This document shows positions 36,042 to 44,052 of a stretch of 64,000 nt of DNA, piece after piece. Position numbers and translations under genes: made by a program. Below the pieces are notes generated by a model that ran no database searches, was not told the DNA's origin, and saw only the letters and a program-made list of their open reading frames with translations. Source of the DNA: Nitrospirales bacterium (GTDB taxonomy: Bacteria; Nitrospirota; Nitrospiria; Nitrospirales; UBA8639); contig BQIV01000010.1 in assembly GCA_021604005.1 (NCBI GenBank), forward strand, positions 59,629 through 123,628, in the 5' to 3' direction. Numbering within the stretch: position 1 is the stretch's first letter; the number at the start of each line of letters is the position of its first letter.

Positions 36042-36560
36042 TCAGGGGGATTCACCATACGCGTTTTCCTGTGTTGATGTCGAATGTCGCGAACGAATTC
36101 GCTCGACGAGGTGCGTTGTGGAAACATGTGGAACCAAAGGGATCGACACGACCGTGCCTCCATGATTCTCTACAAATTCACGGCCTATGATGTGTTCAGG
36201 GAGCCAATCTCCACCCTTGACCAAAATATGCGGGACAAGTGCGTGAATGACTGTAAGTGGATGTGGCTCATCGAATATGGTCACAAAGTCTACACAAGCT
36301 AAGGCCGCGAGGACTTCTGCCCGTTCCTGGTCTTGTACAATCGGGCGATCACTGCCTTTTCCCAAACTTCGGACTGACTGATCGCTGTTCAATCCAATTA
36401 TGAGCAAATCTCCCAGCTGTCTGGCTTGATCTAAATACCGGACGTGGCCGACATGCAGGAGATCGAAGCATCCATTGGTAAAGACCACGTGCTTTCCGGC
36501 ATCACGCTGAGAGTGGACAATGGCGACCAGTTTGTCTAATGGTTGAATTTTAGGATGCAT
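36042..36560 (-). CDS. rfaE2: D-glycero-beta-D-manno-heptose 1-phosphate adenylyltransferase
   Basis: From the ATG at 36560 the product is 172 residues. The nucleotidyltransferase signature FTNGCFDLLHVGHVRYLDQA holds the HxGH motif. IGLNSDQSVRSLGKG and the ILVKGGDWLPE region follow the RfaE2/HldE-C family, which makes ADP-heptose for the lipopolysaccharide core. It is the stand-alone adenylyltransferase domain; the kinase partner (rfaE1) is not in the window. It is divergent from the SLC13 transporter with a 65-base spacer. The frame open to 36719 overlaps the transporter gene and is rejected. Confidence 0.9.
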   Translation of the reverse strand: MHPKIQPLDKLVAIVHSQRDAGKHVVFTNGCFDLLHVGHVRYLDQARQLGDLLIIGLNSDQSVRSLGKGSDRPIVQDQERAEVLAALACVDFVTIFDEPHPLTVIHALVPHILVKGGDWLPEHIIGREFVENHGGTVVSIPLVPHVSTTHLVERIRSRHSTSTQENAYGESP

Positions 36561-36625
36561 CGTTCTCCAAATTATGCGATAACCCTTATGATACCTGCTA
36601 ATTTTGGGAAATCCTAGGAGGAAAA

Positions 36626-38089
36626 ATGGGGTATTCTCGGAAGGCGCACATTGGCCTATTTGCCGGCCCTCTTGTCGCGATTCTTCTCTATGTCTTACTC
36701 CCGGCTTCACTGAGCCCACCCGCCCGGACCTTGGCGGCCATTTTGAGTTGGGTCGTGACCTATTGGATCACCGAACCCATCCCCTTGCCCATGACGGCCT
36801 TACTTGGGACGAGCCTGTGTGTGTTACTGGGGCTCGGGTCCATGAAAACCGTGTTTTCAGCCTATGCTCACCCGATCATCTTTCTCTTTATCGGAAGTTT
36901 TTTCCTGGCGGAAGCCCTCGTAGTGCATGGGCTTGATAAACGGTTTGGTCTCTGGTTCCTGTCGCAGAAATGGGTTGGCGCTCACCCTGTTCGTGTTTTT
37001 GTGGTGATGGGGACCACTGTTGCCATCCTTTCGATGTGTATTAGCAACACGGCTGCGACGGCATTAATGTTACCGATTGCGTTAGGAGTCCTGACCGCAA
37101 TGCATGGAACGGAGGAGAAAGCGGGAGGATATACAACGGGCTTTCTGCTGTTTGTAGCCTATGGTGCGGGGGTGGGTGGGGTCGCGACGATTATTGGAAC
37201 ACCGCCTAATTTGATCGGCGTCGGCCTGCTTGCTGAACAAGCTCAAATCTCGATTTCTTTTCTGACATGGATGATGATTGGTCTTCCGCTAGCGCTGGCC
37301 ATGCTGGCGATGATCAGTGTGGTCTTGCTCACACTTCATCCGCCACCTCCCGTCATTCCGAATTTTCTTGATACGCTGAACGCACAGCGTGCCAATCTTG
37401 GGCCGTGGAGCATTGGTGAGCGTCATGCCTGTACGGCGTTTGCGCTGGCCGTGTGTTTATGGATTGTTCCCGGTCTGCTGTCCGCATGGTTGGGGGCGGA
37501 GCATGGCCTGGTGATATGGTTGAATCATCATGTCCCTAAAGAACTCGTGCCAATTGTTATGGCAGGACTCTTATTTTTTCTCCCCATTAATTTTTCACAA
37601 GGCCTGTTTACACTGTCATGGAAACAAGCGGCCAATATAAACTGGGGCACCATTTTGTTATTTGGTGGAGGGATTGCGTTTGGACATTTAATGGTTGACA
37701 CCAAACTCGCTCATATCATAGGCGAAGGATTGGTCGGGCTCTTTGGTGTTCAATCCGTGTGGGGGTTCACAACAATGTCGATCATGACGGCGATTGTGTT
37801 GACGGAACTTGCTTCAAATACGGCGGCGGCCAGCATGCTCATACCCGTGGTCATTGCCATTGCTCACGCCGCCGGCATGTCTCCTATTCCTCCCACCTTG
37901 GGAGCCTGCATGGGCGCAAGTCTGGCCTTTGTCTTGCCGGTGTCGACTCCGCCGAATGCGATTGTCTATGGAACGGGTCTTGTTCCCGTGACGAGCATGG
38001 TTCGTGCCGGAGTAATCCTAGATGTTTTAGGCGGAGTTCTCATCTTCATCATGCTCAAAATATTTTGCCCAATGCTTGGATTGATGTAG
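36626..38089 (+). CDS. SLC13/DASS-family sodium-coupled anion transporter
   Basis: The 487-residue protein has about a dozen membrane segments. The two SNT signatures of the DASS family are seen: CISNTAATALMLPIALGV near residues 139-156 and TELASNTAAASMLIPVVIAI near 391-410. VYWI-type marks (VVTYWITEPIPLPMTALLG) appear near the N-terminus, and GTPPNLIG lies between. Members import di- or tricarboxylates or sulfate with sodium. The substrate cannot be fixed from sequence. The start has a strong AGGAGGAAAA immediately upstream. It is divergent from rfaE2. Confidence 0.9.
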   Translation: MGYSRKAHIGLFAGPLVAILLYVLLPASLSPPARTLAAILSWVVTYWITEPIPLPMTALLGTSLCVLLGLGSMKTVFSAYAHPIIFLFIGSFFLAEALVVHGLDKRFGLWFLSQKWVGAHPVRVFVVMGTTVAILSMCISNTAATALMLPIALGVLTAMHGTEEKAGGYTTGFLLFVAYGAGVGGVATIIGTPPNLIGVGLLAEQAQISISFLTWMMIGLPLALAMLAMISVVLLTLHPPPPVIPNFLDTLNAQRANLGPWSIGERHACTAFALAVCLWIVPGLLSAWLGAEHGLVIWLNHHVPKELVPIVMAGLLFFLPINFSQGLFTLSWKQAANINWGTILLFGGGIAFGHLMVDTKLAHIIGEGLVGLFGVQSVWGFTTMSIMTAIVLTELASNTAAASMLIPVVIAIAHAAGMSPIPPTLGACMGASLAFVLPVSTPPNAIVYGTGLVPVTSMVRAGVILDVLGGVLIFIMLKIFCPMLGLM

Positions 38090-38321
38090 CAGGATTCTGA
38101 AAAAGGTGCATTGGGCCAGGCTTGTTGCTCGTGCCTGCGCGCTGTAGCGCTTCGGCACGCAAGCGTGAAGCGTATGGCTGTACCGAAAACTTTTCTCACG
38201 AAATACGAGAGGCAAACGACGAGATACGTTTCCCCCCACGATTGACATTTAAAAATCTCATACGGGATAATCGTTTTCTTTTTTATTTTCTATTTCATTC
38301 ACCCTTTTTCATTCTTGCCCC

Positions 38322-38924
38322 ATGACCAGTCGTCCCTCACAGGTTCGTGTCGTTGTCCTGACCAAAGATTCGAAAATTGCGACACAGGTCAAGTCAGGTG
38401 GACACGAAGATACCATTACGCTTGTGAAGGATTCTCACGCACTGCAGAAGGCCATGTCTTCCGAAGATTACAAAGGGGTTGTTCTTGAATGTAATGGGTC
38501 CAAACACGAAACCCTCCAGGTCCTCGGCGAGTCCATTGATTTCTCAAAGACATTTATGTTGGCCGGACCGCTGCCTTCTATCGATTCGCTGACCCAGTTT
38601 GTTCAATGGGTGGGATCTGGACAAGAAAAATCATCAAAACCTGCGAGAACCAAATTGAGTTTTGTCGACTATGTGGAAGCGCAATTTGGAGAGTTTGTTC
38701 GTGCGATGAAACTTGGTTCTGCTCAAGACCTCTACCCTACGTTTATTCGAGCGGTCGAACGACCGTTAATAGAATTGGCTCTTCAAGAAACCAACGGGAA
38801 TCAAATGCAAGCCGCCCGTTTATTGGGTGTGAATCGGAATACGTTACGCAAGAAAATTGGAGAATTTAATATTTCCGTAGAAGGTTGTAAGAGTCAACGT
38901 GCGAAAAAAAAGTTACTCAATTAA
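38322..38924 (+). CDS. Fis-type HTH regulator with receiver-like N-terminus
   Basis: The 200-residue protein ends in a Fis-family helix-turn-helix (IELALQETNGNQMQAARLLG, then VNRNTLRKKIGEF, about 149-182). The N-terminal 90 residues have the alternating pattern of a receiver-like fold (VRVVVLTKDSKIATQVKSGG; YKGVVLECNGS) but lack a clear phospho-acceptor Asp, so this may be a pseudo-receiver. A Ser/Lys-rich linker joins them. It is probably a DNA-binding regulator or NtrC-tail-like protein; target genes are unknown. The region 38090-38321 upstream holds a GC-rich hairpin-like stretch (38131-38158) and an AT-rich probable promoter. Confidence 0.75.
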   Translation: MTSRPSQVRVVVLTKDSKIATQVKSGGHEDTITLVKDSHALQKAMSSEDYKGVVLECNGSKHETLQVLGESIDFSKTFMLAGPLPSIDSLTQFVQWVGSGQEKSSKPARTKLSFVDYVEAQFGEFVRAMKLGSAQDLYPTFIRAVERPLIELALQETNGNQMQAARLLGVNRNTLRKKIGEFNISVEGCKSQRAKKKLLN

Positions 38925-38983
38925 GTCACCCCTGGACAATGTCGGATCTTGGTTATCATCACTTAGATACTGCATGGTACTTC

Positions 38984-39012
38984 TTGACAACCTCCGAGTG
39001 GTCGACTAGCAT
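38984..39012 (+). promoter_or_regulatory. sigma70 promoter of tRNA-Val
   Basis: A perfect TTGACA (38984-38989) and TAGCAT (39007-39012) are separated by 17 bases. The expected start near 39020 lies 8 bases upstream of the mature tRNA 5' end. Confidence 0.7.
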
Positions 39013-39027
39013 GGGTTAAGGGTATAT

Positions 39028-39102
39028 AGGCGCGTAGCTCAGGGGGAGAGCGCTACCTTGACACGGTAGAGGTCGGCGGTTCAATACCGCCCGCGCCTAC
39101 CA
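39028..39102 (+). tRNA. tRNA-Val (GAC)
   Basis: The 75-nt cloverleaf has acceptor stem AGGCGCG / CGCGCCT, anticodon stem CTACC / GGTAG with loop TTGACAC (anticodon GAC), T-arm GGCGG-TTCAATA-CCGCC, discriminator A and an encoded CCA. It has its own promoter and intrinsic terminator, so it is a monocistronic unit upstream of thrS. Confidence 0.96.
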
Positions 39103-39113
39103 CTTTTCTTTCT

Positions 39114-39148
39114 AAGGCACCGTAAGCCCGCGCTGTGGTGTCTTTTTT
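39114..39148 (+). terminator. intrinsic terminator after tRNA-Val
   Basis: AAGGCACC (39114-39121) pairs with GGTGTCTT (39137-39144) with one G-T wobble, and the downstream arm runs into TTTTTT. It sits 12 bases after the tRNA. Confidence 0.7.
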
Positions 39149-39208
39149 ATTTCGTGCTCTGTGTTTACTATGGTTGCGAGTCGTCTACGTAAGAATCGGT
39201 GCTTGATT

Positions 39209-41164
39209 ATGTCAATAGACCAATCTTCTATTCATCTGTCTTTCCCTGATGGTACGACTCAAGAATTTCCAGCAGGCGTGACCGCTAGAGACGTTCTTGA
39301 GCAATCGAAGGGAGAATGGCTGAAAGACACCATTGCCGTAAAAATCGATGGAGTTCCAAAAGATTTGAGAACCGTGCTTCGGCAGGACAGCGTTCTGGAA
39401 CCGCTGACGTTCTCTTCCGATGAGGGGAAGGAAGTCTATCGCCATAGCAGCACCCATATCATGGCACAGGCCGTGAAAGAATGTTTCCCTTCTGTACAAA
39501 TAACTATTGGCCCAGCTATCGAAGAAGGGTTTTTCTACGACTTTGCCTTTGAGCGGCCGTTTACTCCCGAGGATTTAGAGCGTATTGAGGCGCGGGCGGC
39601 TGAGATCATCAAGCGTGACTTAACGATTACGAGGCGGGAGTTTACCAAGCAAGAGGCCATCGATTTCTTTAAAGCACGTGGTGAAGCCTACAAAGTTGAA
39701 ATTATCGAAGGATTTCCGGATCACGAACCAGTTTCCGCCTATACGCAAGGTGAGTTTGTCGATCTATGCCGGGGTCCACATATTCCCTCTACCGGACATA
39801 TTAAAGCCTTTAAACTCCTCACGAGTGCGGGTGCGTATTGGCGGGGGGACGAACGAAATCCCATGCTTCAGCGAATTTATGGGACATCCTTCCCGACACA
39901 AGAGGCGCTAGATAAGCATTTAGCTAATTTAGAAGAGATTAAAAAACGCGATCATCGAAAATTGGGAAAAGAGCTCGATCTCTTTAGCATTCAAGACGAA
40001 ACCGGGCCAGGACTTATATTATGGCACCCCAAAGGGGCGCTGATTCGATTGCTCATTGAAAATTTTTGGCGAGAGCAGCATGTCAAACATGGCTATGATC
40101 TTGTGTATTCTCCCCATGTGGCTCGTTTAGATTTATGGAAAACGAGTGGACATCTCGAGTATTACCGGGAGAATATGTACGCATCCATGCCGGTTGAGTC
40201 TAGCGAGTATCAACTCAAGCCGATGAATTGCCCATTCCACATTATGGTGTATAAATCGCATCTCCGGAGTTATCGCGAATTACCGATTCGATACGGTGAA
40301 TTGGGTACGGTCTATCGCTATGAGCGATCTGGTGTCCTTCACGGGTTAATGCGTGTTCGAGGCTTTACTCAAGATGATGCGCATTTGTTTTGCCGGCCCG
40401 ATCAACTGGCGGCAGAAGTGAGCAACGTGTTGAAATTTATCATTTTTGTCCTTCAAACATTTGGCTTTCACGAATGTGAAATGTACCTGTCGACGCGCCC
40501 TGAAAAGTCGGTTGGTTCTATAGAACAATGGGAACAAGCGACGCAGGCATTAGAACAAGCTTTGACCGATGGACAATTTGCCTATAAGGTTGATCCAGGT
40601 GAAGGGGTCTTTTATGGTCCGAAGATTGATGTCAAAATCAAAGATGCATTAGGACGCTCATGGCAATGCTCGACGGTTCAGGTCGATTTTAACAATCCCA
40701 ACAGATTTGAACTCTCGTACATTGCAGAGGATGGAAAATCTCATCAACCCATCATGATTCATCGGGCGCTGATGGGGTCGATTGAACGTTTTTTTGGAAT
40801 ATTATTGGAACATTATGGTGGCGCATTTCCAACTTGGCTGTCCCCTGTGCAGGCAAAAGTCCTTCCAATTTCAGACAAACAGCAAGAATATGGGACTTCT
40901 ATACTGAATAAATTGCTTAAAGACGGCTGCAGGGCCGAATTGGACTTGCGGAATGAGAAAATAGGTCTTAAAATCCGTGAAGCTGAAAAGTCCAAGGTTC
41001 CGTATATGCTGGTTGTCGGTGATCGTGAAAATCAGAGCGGAACCGTATCGGTACGAAAACGAAATGGGAAGAGTTTAGGAACGATGTCTGTAGAGGAGGT
41101 TCTTACGATTATTCGAAACGAAATCCCGTCTGTACTGTCCTGTGATTCATCTCGTCCAGTATGA
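39209..41164 (+). CDS. thrS: threonyl-tRNA synthetase
   Basis: The protein of 651 residues from the ATG at 39209 attaches threonine to tRNA-Thr. In order it has a TGS domain (DGTTQEFPAGVTARDVLEQ), the SAD editing domain (HSSTHIMAQAVKECFP; CRGPHIP), and the class II core. The core shows motif 2 RYERSGVLHGLMRVRGFTQD, zinc Cys in MNCPFHIMVYK and motif 3 HRALMGSIERFFGILLEH. The anticodon-binding domain ends the chain. The frame is open from 39161, but MSIDQSSIHL fits the family start. Its stop overlaps the infC start in ATGA, so the two are translationally coupled. It heads the plus-strand thrS-infC-rpmI-rplT operon. Confidence 0.96.
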   Translation: MSIDQSSIHLSFPDGTTQEFPAGVTARDVLEQSKGEWLKDTIAVKIDGVPKDLRTVLRQDSVLEPLTFSSDEGKEVYRHSSTHIMAQAVKECFPSVQITIGPAIEEGFFYDFAFERPFTPEDLERIEARAAEIIKRDLTITRREFTKQEAIDFFKARGEAYKVEIIEGFPDHEPVSAYTQGEFVDLCRGPHIPSTGHIKAFKLLTSAGAYWRGDERNPMLQRIYGTSFPTQEALDKHLANLEEIKKRDHRKLGKELDLFSIQDETGPGLILWHPKGALIRLLIENFWREQHVKHGYDLVYSPHVARLDLWKTSGHLEYYRENMYASMPVESSEYQLKPMNCPFHIMVYKSHLRSYRELPIRYGELGTVYRYERSGVLHGLMRVRGFTQDDAHLFCRPDQLAAEVSNVLKFIIFVLQTFGFHECEMYLSTRPEKSVGSIEQWEQATQALEQALTDGQFAYKVDPGEGVFYGPKIDVKIKDALGRSWQCSTVQVDFNNPNRFELSYIAEDGKSHQPIMIHRALMGSIERFFGILLEHYGGAFPTWLSPVQAKVLPISDKQQEYGTSILNKLLKDGCRAELDLRNEKIGLKIREAEKSKVPYMLVVGDRENQSGTVSVRKRNGKSLGTMSVEEVLTIIRNEIPSVLSCDSSRPV

Positions 41165-41679
41165 GCCGACCTCAAGTCGTCAAACAGCGTATTAATCATC
41201 TCATACGTGTCCCAGAAGTTCGCGTTATCGGAGCTGAGGGGGAACAACTTGGGGTGATGAAGACACCTGATGCCGTTCGGCAGGCGAAAGAGTCTGGCTA
41301 TGATTTGGTGGAAGTCGCACCAACAGCCGAGCCTCCCGTGTGTCGGATCATGGACTTTGGGAAGTTCAAGTATGAACAGAGTAAAAAGCAACACCGAACC
41401 AAGCAACATCAAAAGTCGACTCAGGTCAAAGAAATTAAGTTGCGGCCTCGCACAGATAAACATGATCTTGAAACAAAAGTTCGGCAGATTCGAGGGTTTC
41501 TCGAAGAGGGAAATAAGACCAAGGTAACGGTGATGTTTCGAGGACGTGAAATGGCCAATAGAGAATTTGGTTTTACGGCGATTCAAAAAGTCATCGAAGA
41601 ACTCAATGATTTTGGGATTATTGAAAGTGCCCCACGAATGGAGGGGCGTAATTTATTTATGATAGTGTCCCCCAAGTAA
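41161..41679 (+). CDS. infC: translation initiation factor IF-3
   Basis: The 172-residue protein has the IF-3 N-domain (INHLIRVPEVRVIGAEGEQL; AKESGYDLVEVAPTAEPPVC) and C-domain (KEIKLRPRTDKHDLETKVRQ, then FLEEGNKTKVTVMFRGRE). It keeps the 30S subunit free and checks start codons. It begins with ATG within the overlap ATGA of the thrS stop; many infC genes instead use a rare AUU start for autoregulation, so that control seems absent here. Confidence 0.97.
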   Translation: MSRPQVVKQRINHLIRVPEVRVIGAEGEQLGVMKTPDAVRQAKESGYDLVEVAPTAEPPVCRIMDFGKFKYEQSKKQHRTKQHQKSTQVKEIKLRPRTDKHDLETKVRQIRGFLEEGNKTKVTVMFRGREMANREFGFTAIQKVIEELNDFGIIESAPRMEGRNLFMIVSPK

Positions 41680-41727
41680 CGAATCGATGCATAGCCCTAT
41701 CACAAAAATGGGCTTGGGAAGGGTAAG

Positions 41728-41931
41728 ATGGCACGGCAAAAGTTAAAAAATCATTCTGGTGCCAGTAAGCGGTTCAAACGAACTGGAAGTGGAAAGTGGA
41801 TGCGCCGACGAGCGAAGGTGCGGCATATTCTCACGTCAAAAGCTCCGCGACAAAAACGTCGGTTAACAGGGGCTGCGGTGGTGAGGGATGTTGACTCGCG
41901 AGCACTTGATCGTTTACTTCCATACTGTTAG
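41728..41931 (+). CDS. rpmI: 50S ribosomal protein L35
   Basis: The 67-residue basic protein has the L35 pattern: KLKNHSGASKRFKRTGSGKW followed by RRAKVRHILTSKAPRQKRRL. GGAAGGGTAAG before the ATG is a good ribosome binding site. It lies between infC and rplT in the usual order. Confidence 0.97.
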   Translation: MARQKLKNHSGASKRFKRTGSGKWMRRRAKVRHILTSKAPRQKRRLTGAAVVRDVDSRALDRLLPYC

Positions 41932-41972
41932 TTTTCAAGCGGTACAGAGTATAAGAAGAAGGAGAATACGTC

Positions 41973-42341
41973 ATGCCACGGGTAAAAGGTGGGCCACAGA
42001 CACGACAAAGAAGAAAAAAGAGGCTGAAGCTTGCCAAAGGGCAATATGGCGGAAAAAGCCGGCTCTTTCGAACGGCAACAGAATCGGTCGATAAAGGCGA
42101 AGTCTATGCGTACATTGGACGCCGACAACGAAAAAGAGACTTTCGACGTCTCTGGATTGCTCGAATCAATGCCGCCATACGAGCGCATGGCTCCACATAT
42201 AGCAAATTGATGAATGCTCTCAAAAAAGCGGATGTCATGATTGACCGGAAGATGCTTTCAGAGATGGCGATTCAAGACCCCGAAGGGTTTACCAGTTTGG
42301 TAAACGGTGTCATGGCGAAGACCACCGAATCAGCGGCGTAG
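41973..42341 (+). CDS. rplT: 50S ribosomal protein L20
   Basis: The 122-residue basic protein has the L20 pattern ([56 protein letters not shown]). It is needed early in 50S assembly and in many bacteria represses its own operon. AAGAAGGAG precedes the ATG. It is the last gene of the operon and ends 18 bases before the stop of the convergent pheT. Confidence 0.97.
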   Translation: MPRVKGGPQTRQRRKKRLKLAKGQYGGKSRLFRTATESVDKGEVYAYIGRRQRKRDFRRLWIARINAAIRAHGSTYSKLMNALKKADVMIDRKMLSEMAIQDPEGFTSLVNGVMAKTTESAA

Positions 42342-42359
42342 CCACTTCAGAATACGCTG

Positions 42360-44045
42360 TTATATTTTAATTTGAAACTCGAATGCTGCGATTGGCATGT
42401 TGATTTGCCATGCTTCGAGTACTTCAGGATTCAGCTCTCCAATATACCCTAACTCCCTGTTCCCGCAAATAATCGTACCGACCCGCCCATCTAAAAATGA
42501 TGGGTGAGTACTTGGTTCCAGCCGGTATTCCCGAACAAGATAGTACATCAAGAGATCAAGGTACGAGTGAATTTCCGAGAAGCTTGCGCCAGGTTGCGCA
42601 ATCATGGCTGACAGGTTCACGGTCGTTCGCGACCCCAAGTCGACTCCCATATCAGGGATCGCCACTTCCCCAATTTCAAACAACAGATGGGGATAAAATG
42701 AGCGTGGCGACGCCGCCTCCACCCGTAAGAGAAATGGAAGAATAGAGGAACGAAGGCACGCGTAACTTTCCGACATGGCATTATCAACTTCAACGACAAG
42801 ACCCTGCGGTGTTCCAGTTAATTGCATGCGATCCACTAACTCCGTACGTGACGCTAAAATATTCGAAAACATTTCTTGAAAACCAAACCCAATCATGAGG
42901 TCGCGAATCTGGTCGGACAGACTTTCTAGGGACGACAGAGCGCCAACGGTAAAATGTCCAGGCATGATGGGGGTAAAAGAGTCATACCCTCGACTGATGG
43001 CGACGTCTTCGGCCACATCCATGACATGCATAAGGTCATGGCGGTAGGCAGGCATTTTCACGGATAGGCTGTGTTGTGTGGCTTTGACCTGATATCCATA
43101 ATTTGACAGGGCTTGTTGAATGACTTCAGAGCCAAGTGAGGTCCCCAGGGCATGTTCAATGGCTTTGAGTGAGATCCGTTGCGACTTAGACATATCAAGC
43201 GGGGTGTTGACCGTTTTACCAAATGCTGTGGCGTGTGGGTACACGACATCGATCGGATCGATGGTGGCGCCTCGGTCTGCAAGGTTGACTGCTAGAATAT
43301 TTAACGTCAGCAGAACCATTGGCAGATCTGTTCCTGTGACTTCTAGGAGTAGATCTTGATCGCCAATTTGTACCTCACCGACTTCTCGACTATTGATGAT
43401 AGGAGGAAAGGACAGGACTTGTCCTTCCTTATCCCAGAGAAGAGGAACGTCATCAGCTTGTGAAAGTTGCGCTCCATACTCCAACCCTTTGGGATGGACG
43501 GATAAAATTTCCTGAGGTGTCATTTTTTCGGTGAATCCGAGGGGAGTGAATCGCGTTTTTTCCGATTTCACGAGACCATAGGTTACTGGAAACGTAATGG
43601 CGGCCAAACGATAGATACCGATTGAAACCGTTTGACGTTTTCTCCCAAAAATATCGGCTAACTTTTCTTGTGTTTGTATGAGTTGATTCAACCCTTCTTC
43701 GGTAACCTGATGTCCTGTCGCAGCGCAGGCTGCGACAAATGGTCGTACGATTTCAATGCCTGGAAGTACCGTCAGTCGACGTTTTGCCCGGCTTTTACTG
43801 GAGAGAAAGGGGTAGTCAATCGGCTTCGCATCAAGGACGAGCCGAATTTGGCGGGCAATACCTTCCACGCACCAGAGATCTGGTCGGTTGCTATCTTGCA
43901 GTTCAATGCGTAATTCACCATTGGCCGGGTTATGATCCTTGAGTTCTCCCTTGACCAGTTGAAGCCAGGATTCAATTTGGTTAACGTCGGCCCTTCGGCC
44001 TACGAGTTTTTCAAAGTCGTTATGAAAGATAGAAATGGTTGGCAT
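42360..44045 (-). CDS. pheT: phenylalanyl-tRNA synthetase beta subunit, archaeal/eukaryotic type
   Basis: From the ATG at 44045 (MPTISIFHNDFEKLVGRR) the chain is 561 residues. That is far shorter than the roughly 800-residue bacterial beta subunit and equal to the archaeal one. It lacks the bacterial N-terminal EMAP-like tRNA-binding domain and the C-terminal anticodon-binding fold. B3/B4-like regions (NRPDLWCVEGIARQIRLVL) and the B5 domain are present. The C-terminal catalytic-like module ends in NRELGYIGELNPEVLEAW. It follows pheS by 7 bases. The frame open to 44168 lies inside pheS and is rejected. Confidence 0.92.
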   Translation of the reverse strand: MPTISIFHNDFEKLVGRRADVNQIESWLQLVKGELKDHNPANGELRIELQDSNRPDLWCVEGIARQIRLVLDAKPIDYPFLSSKSRAKRRLTVLPGIEIVRPFVAACAATGHQVTEEGLNQLIQTQEKLADIFGRKRQTVSIGIYRLAAITFPVTYGLVKSEKTRFTPLGFTEKMTPQEILSVHPKGLEYGAQLSQADDVPLLWDKEGQVLSFPPIINSREVGEVQIGDQDLLLEVTGTDLPMVLLTLNILAVNLADRGATIDPIDVVYPHATAFGKTVNTPLDMSKSQRISLKAIEHALGTSLGSEVIQQALSNYGYQVKATQHSLSVKMPAYRHDLMHVMDVAEDVAISRGYDSFTPIMPGHFTVGALSSLESLSDQIRDLMIGFGFQEMFSNILASRTELVDRMQLTGTPQGLVVEVDNAMSESYACLRSSILPFLLRVEAASPRSFYPHLLFEIGEVAIPDMGVDLGSRTTVNLSAMIAQPGASFSEIHSYLDLLMYYLVREYRLEPSTHPSFLDGRVGTIICGNRELGYIGELNPEVLEAWQINMPIAAFEFQIKI

Positions 44046-44052
44046 ATGGTAT

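Noticed and set aside
36560..36719. Longer RfaE2 start
   Set aside because: It would run into the divergent SLC13 gene, and the conserved domain begins right after 36560.
38131..38158. GC-rich hairpin after the SLC13 gene as a terminator
   Set aside because: GTGCC/GGCAC can pair, but there is no T-run and the inner loop is irregular.
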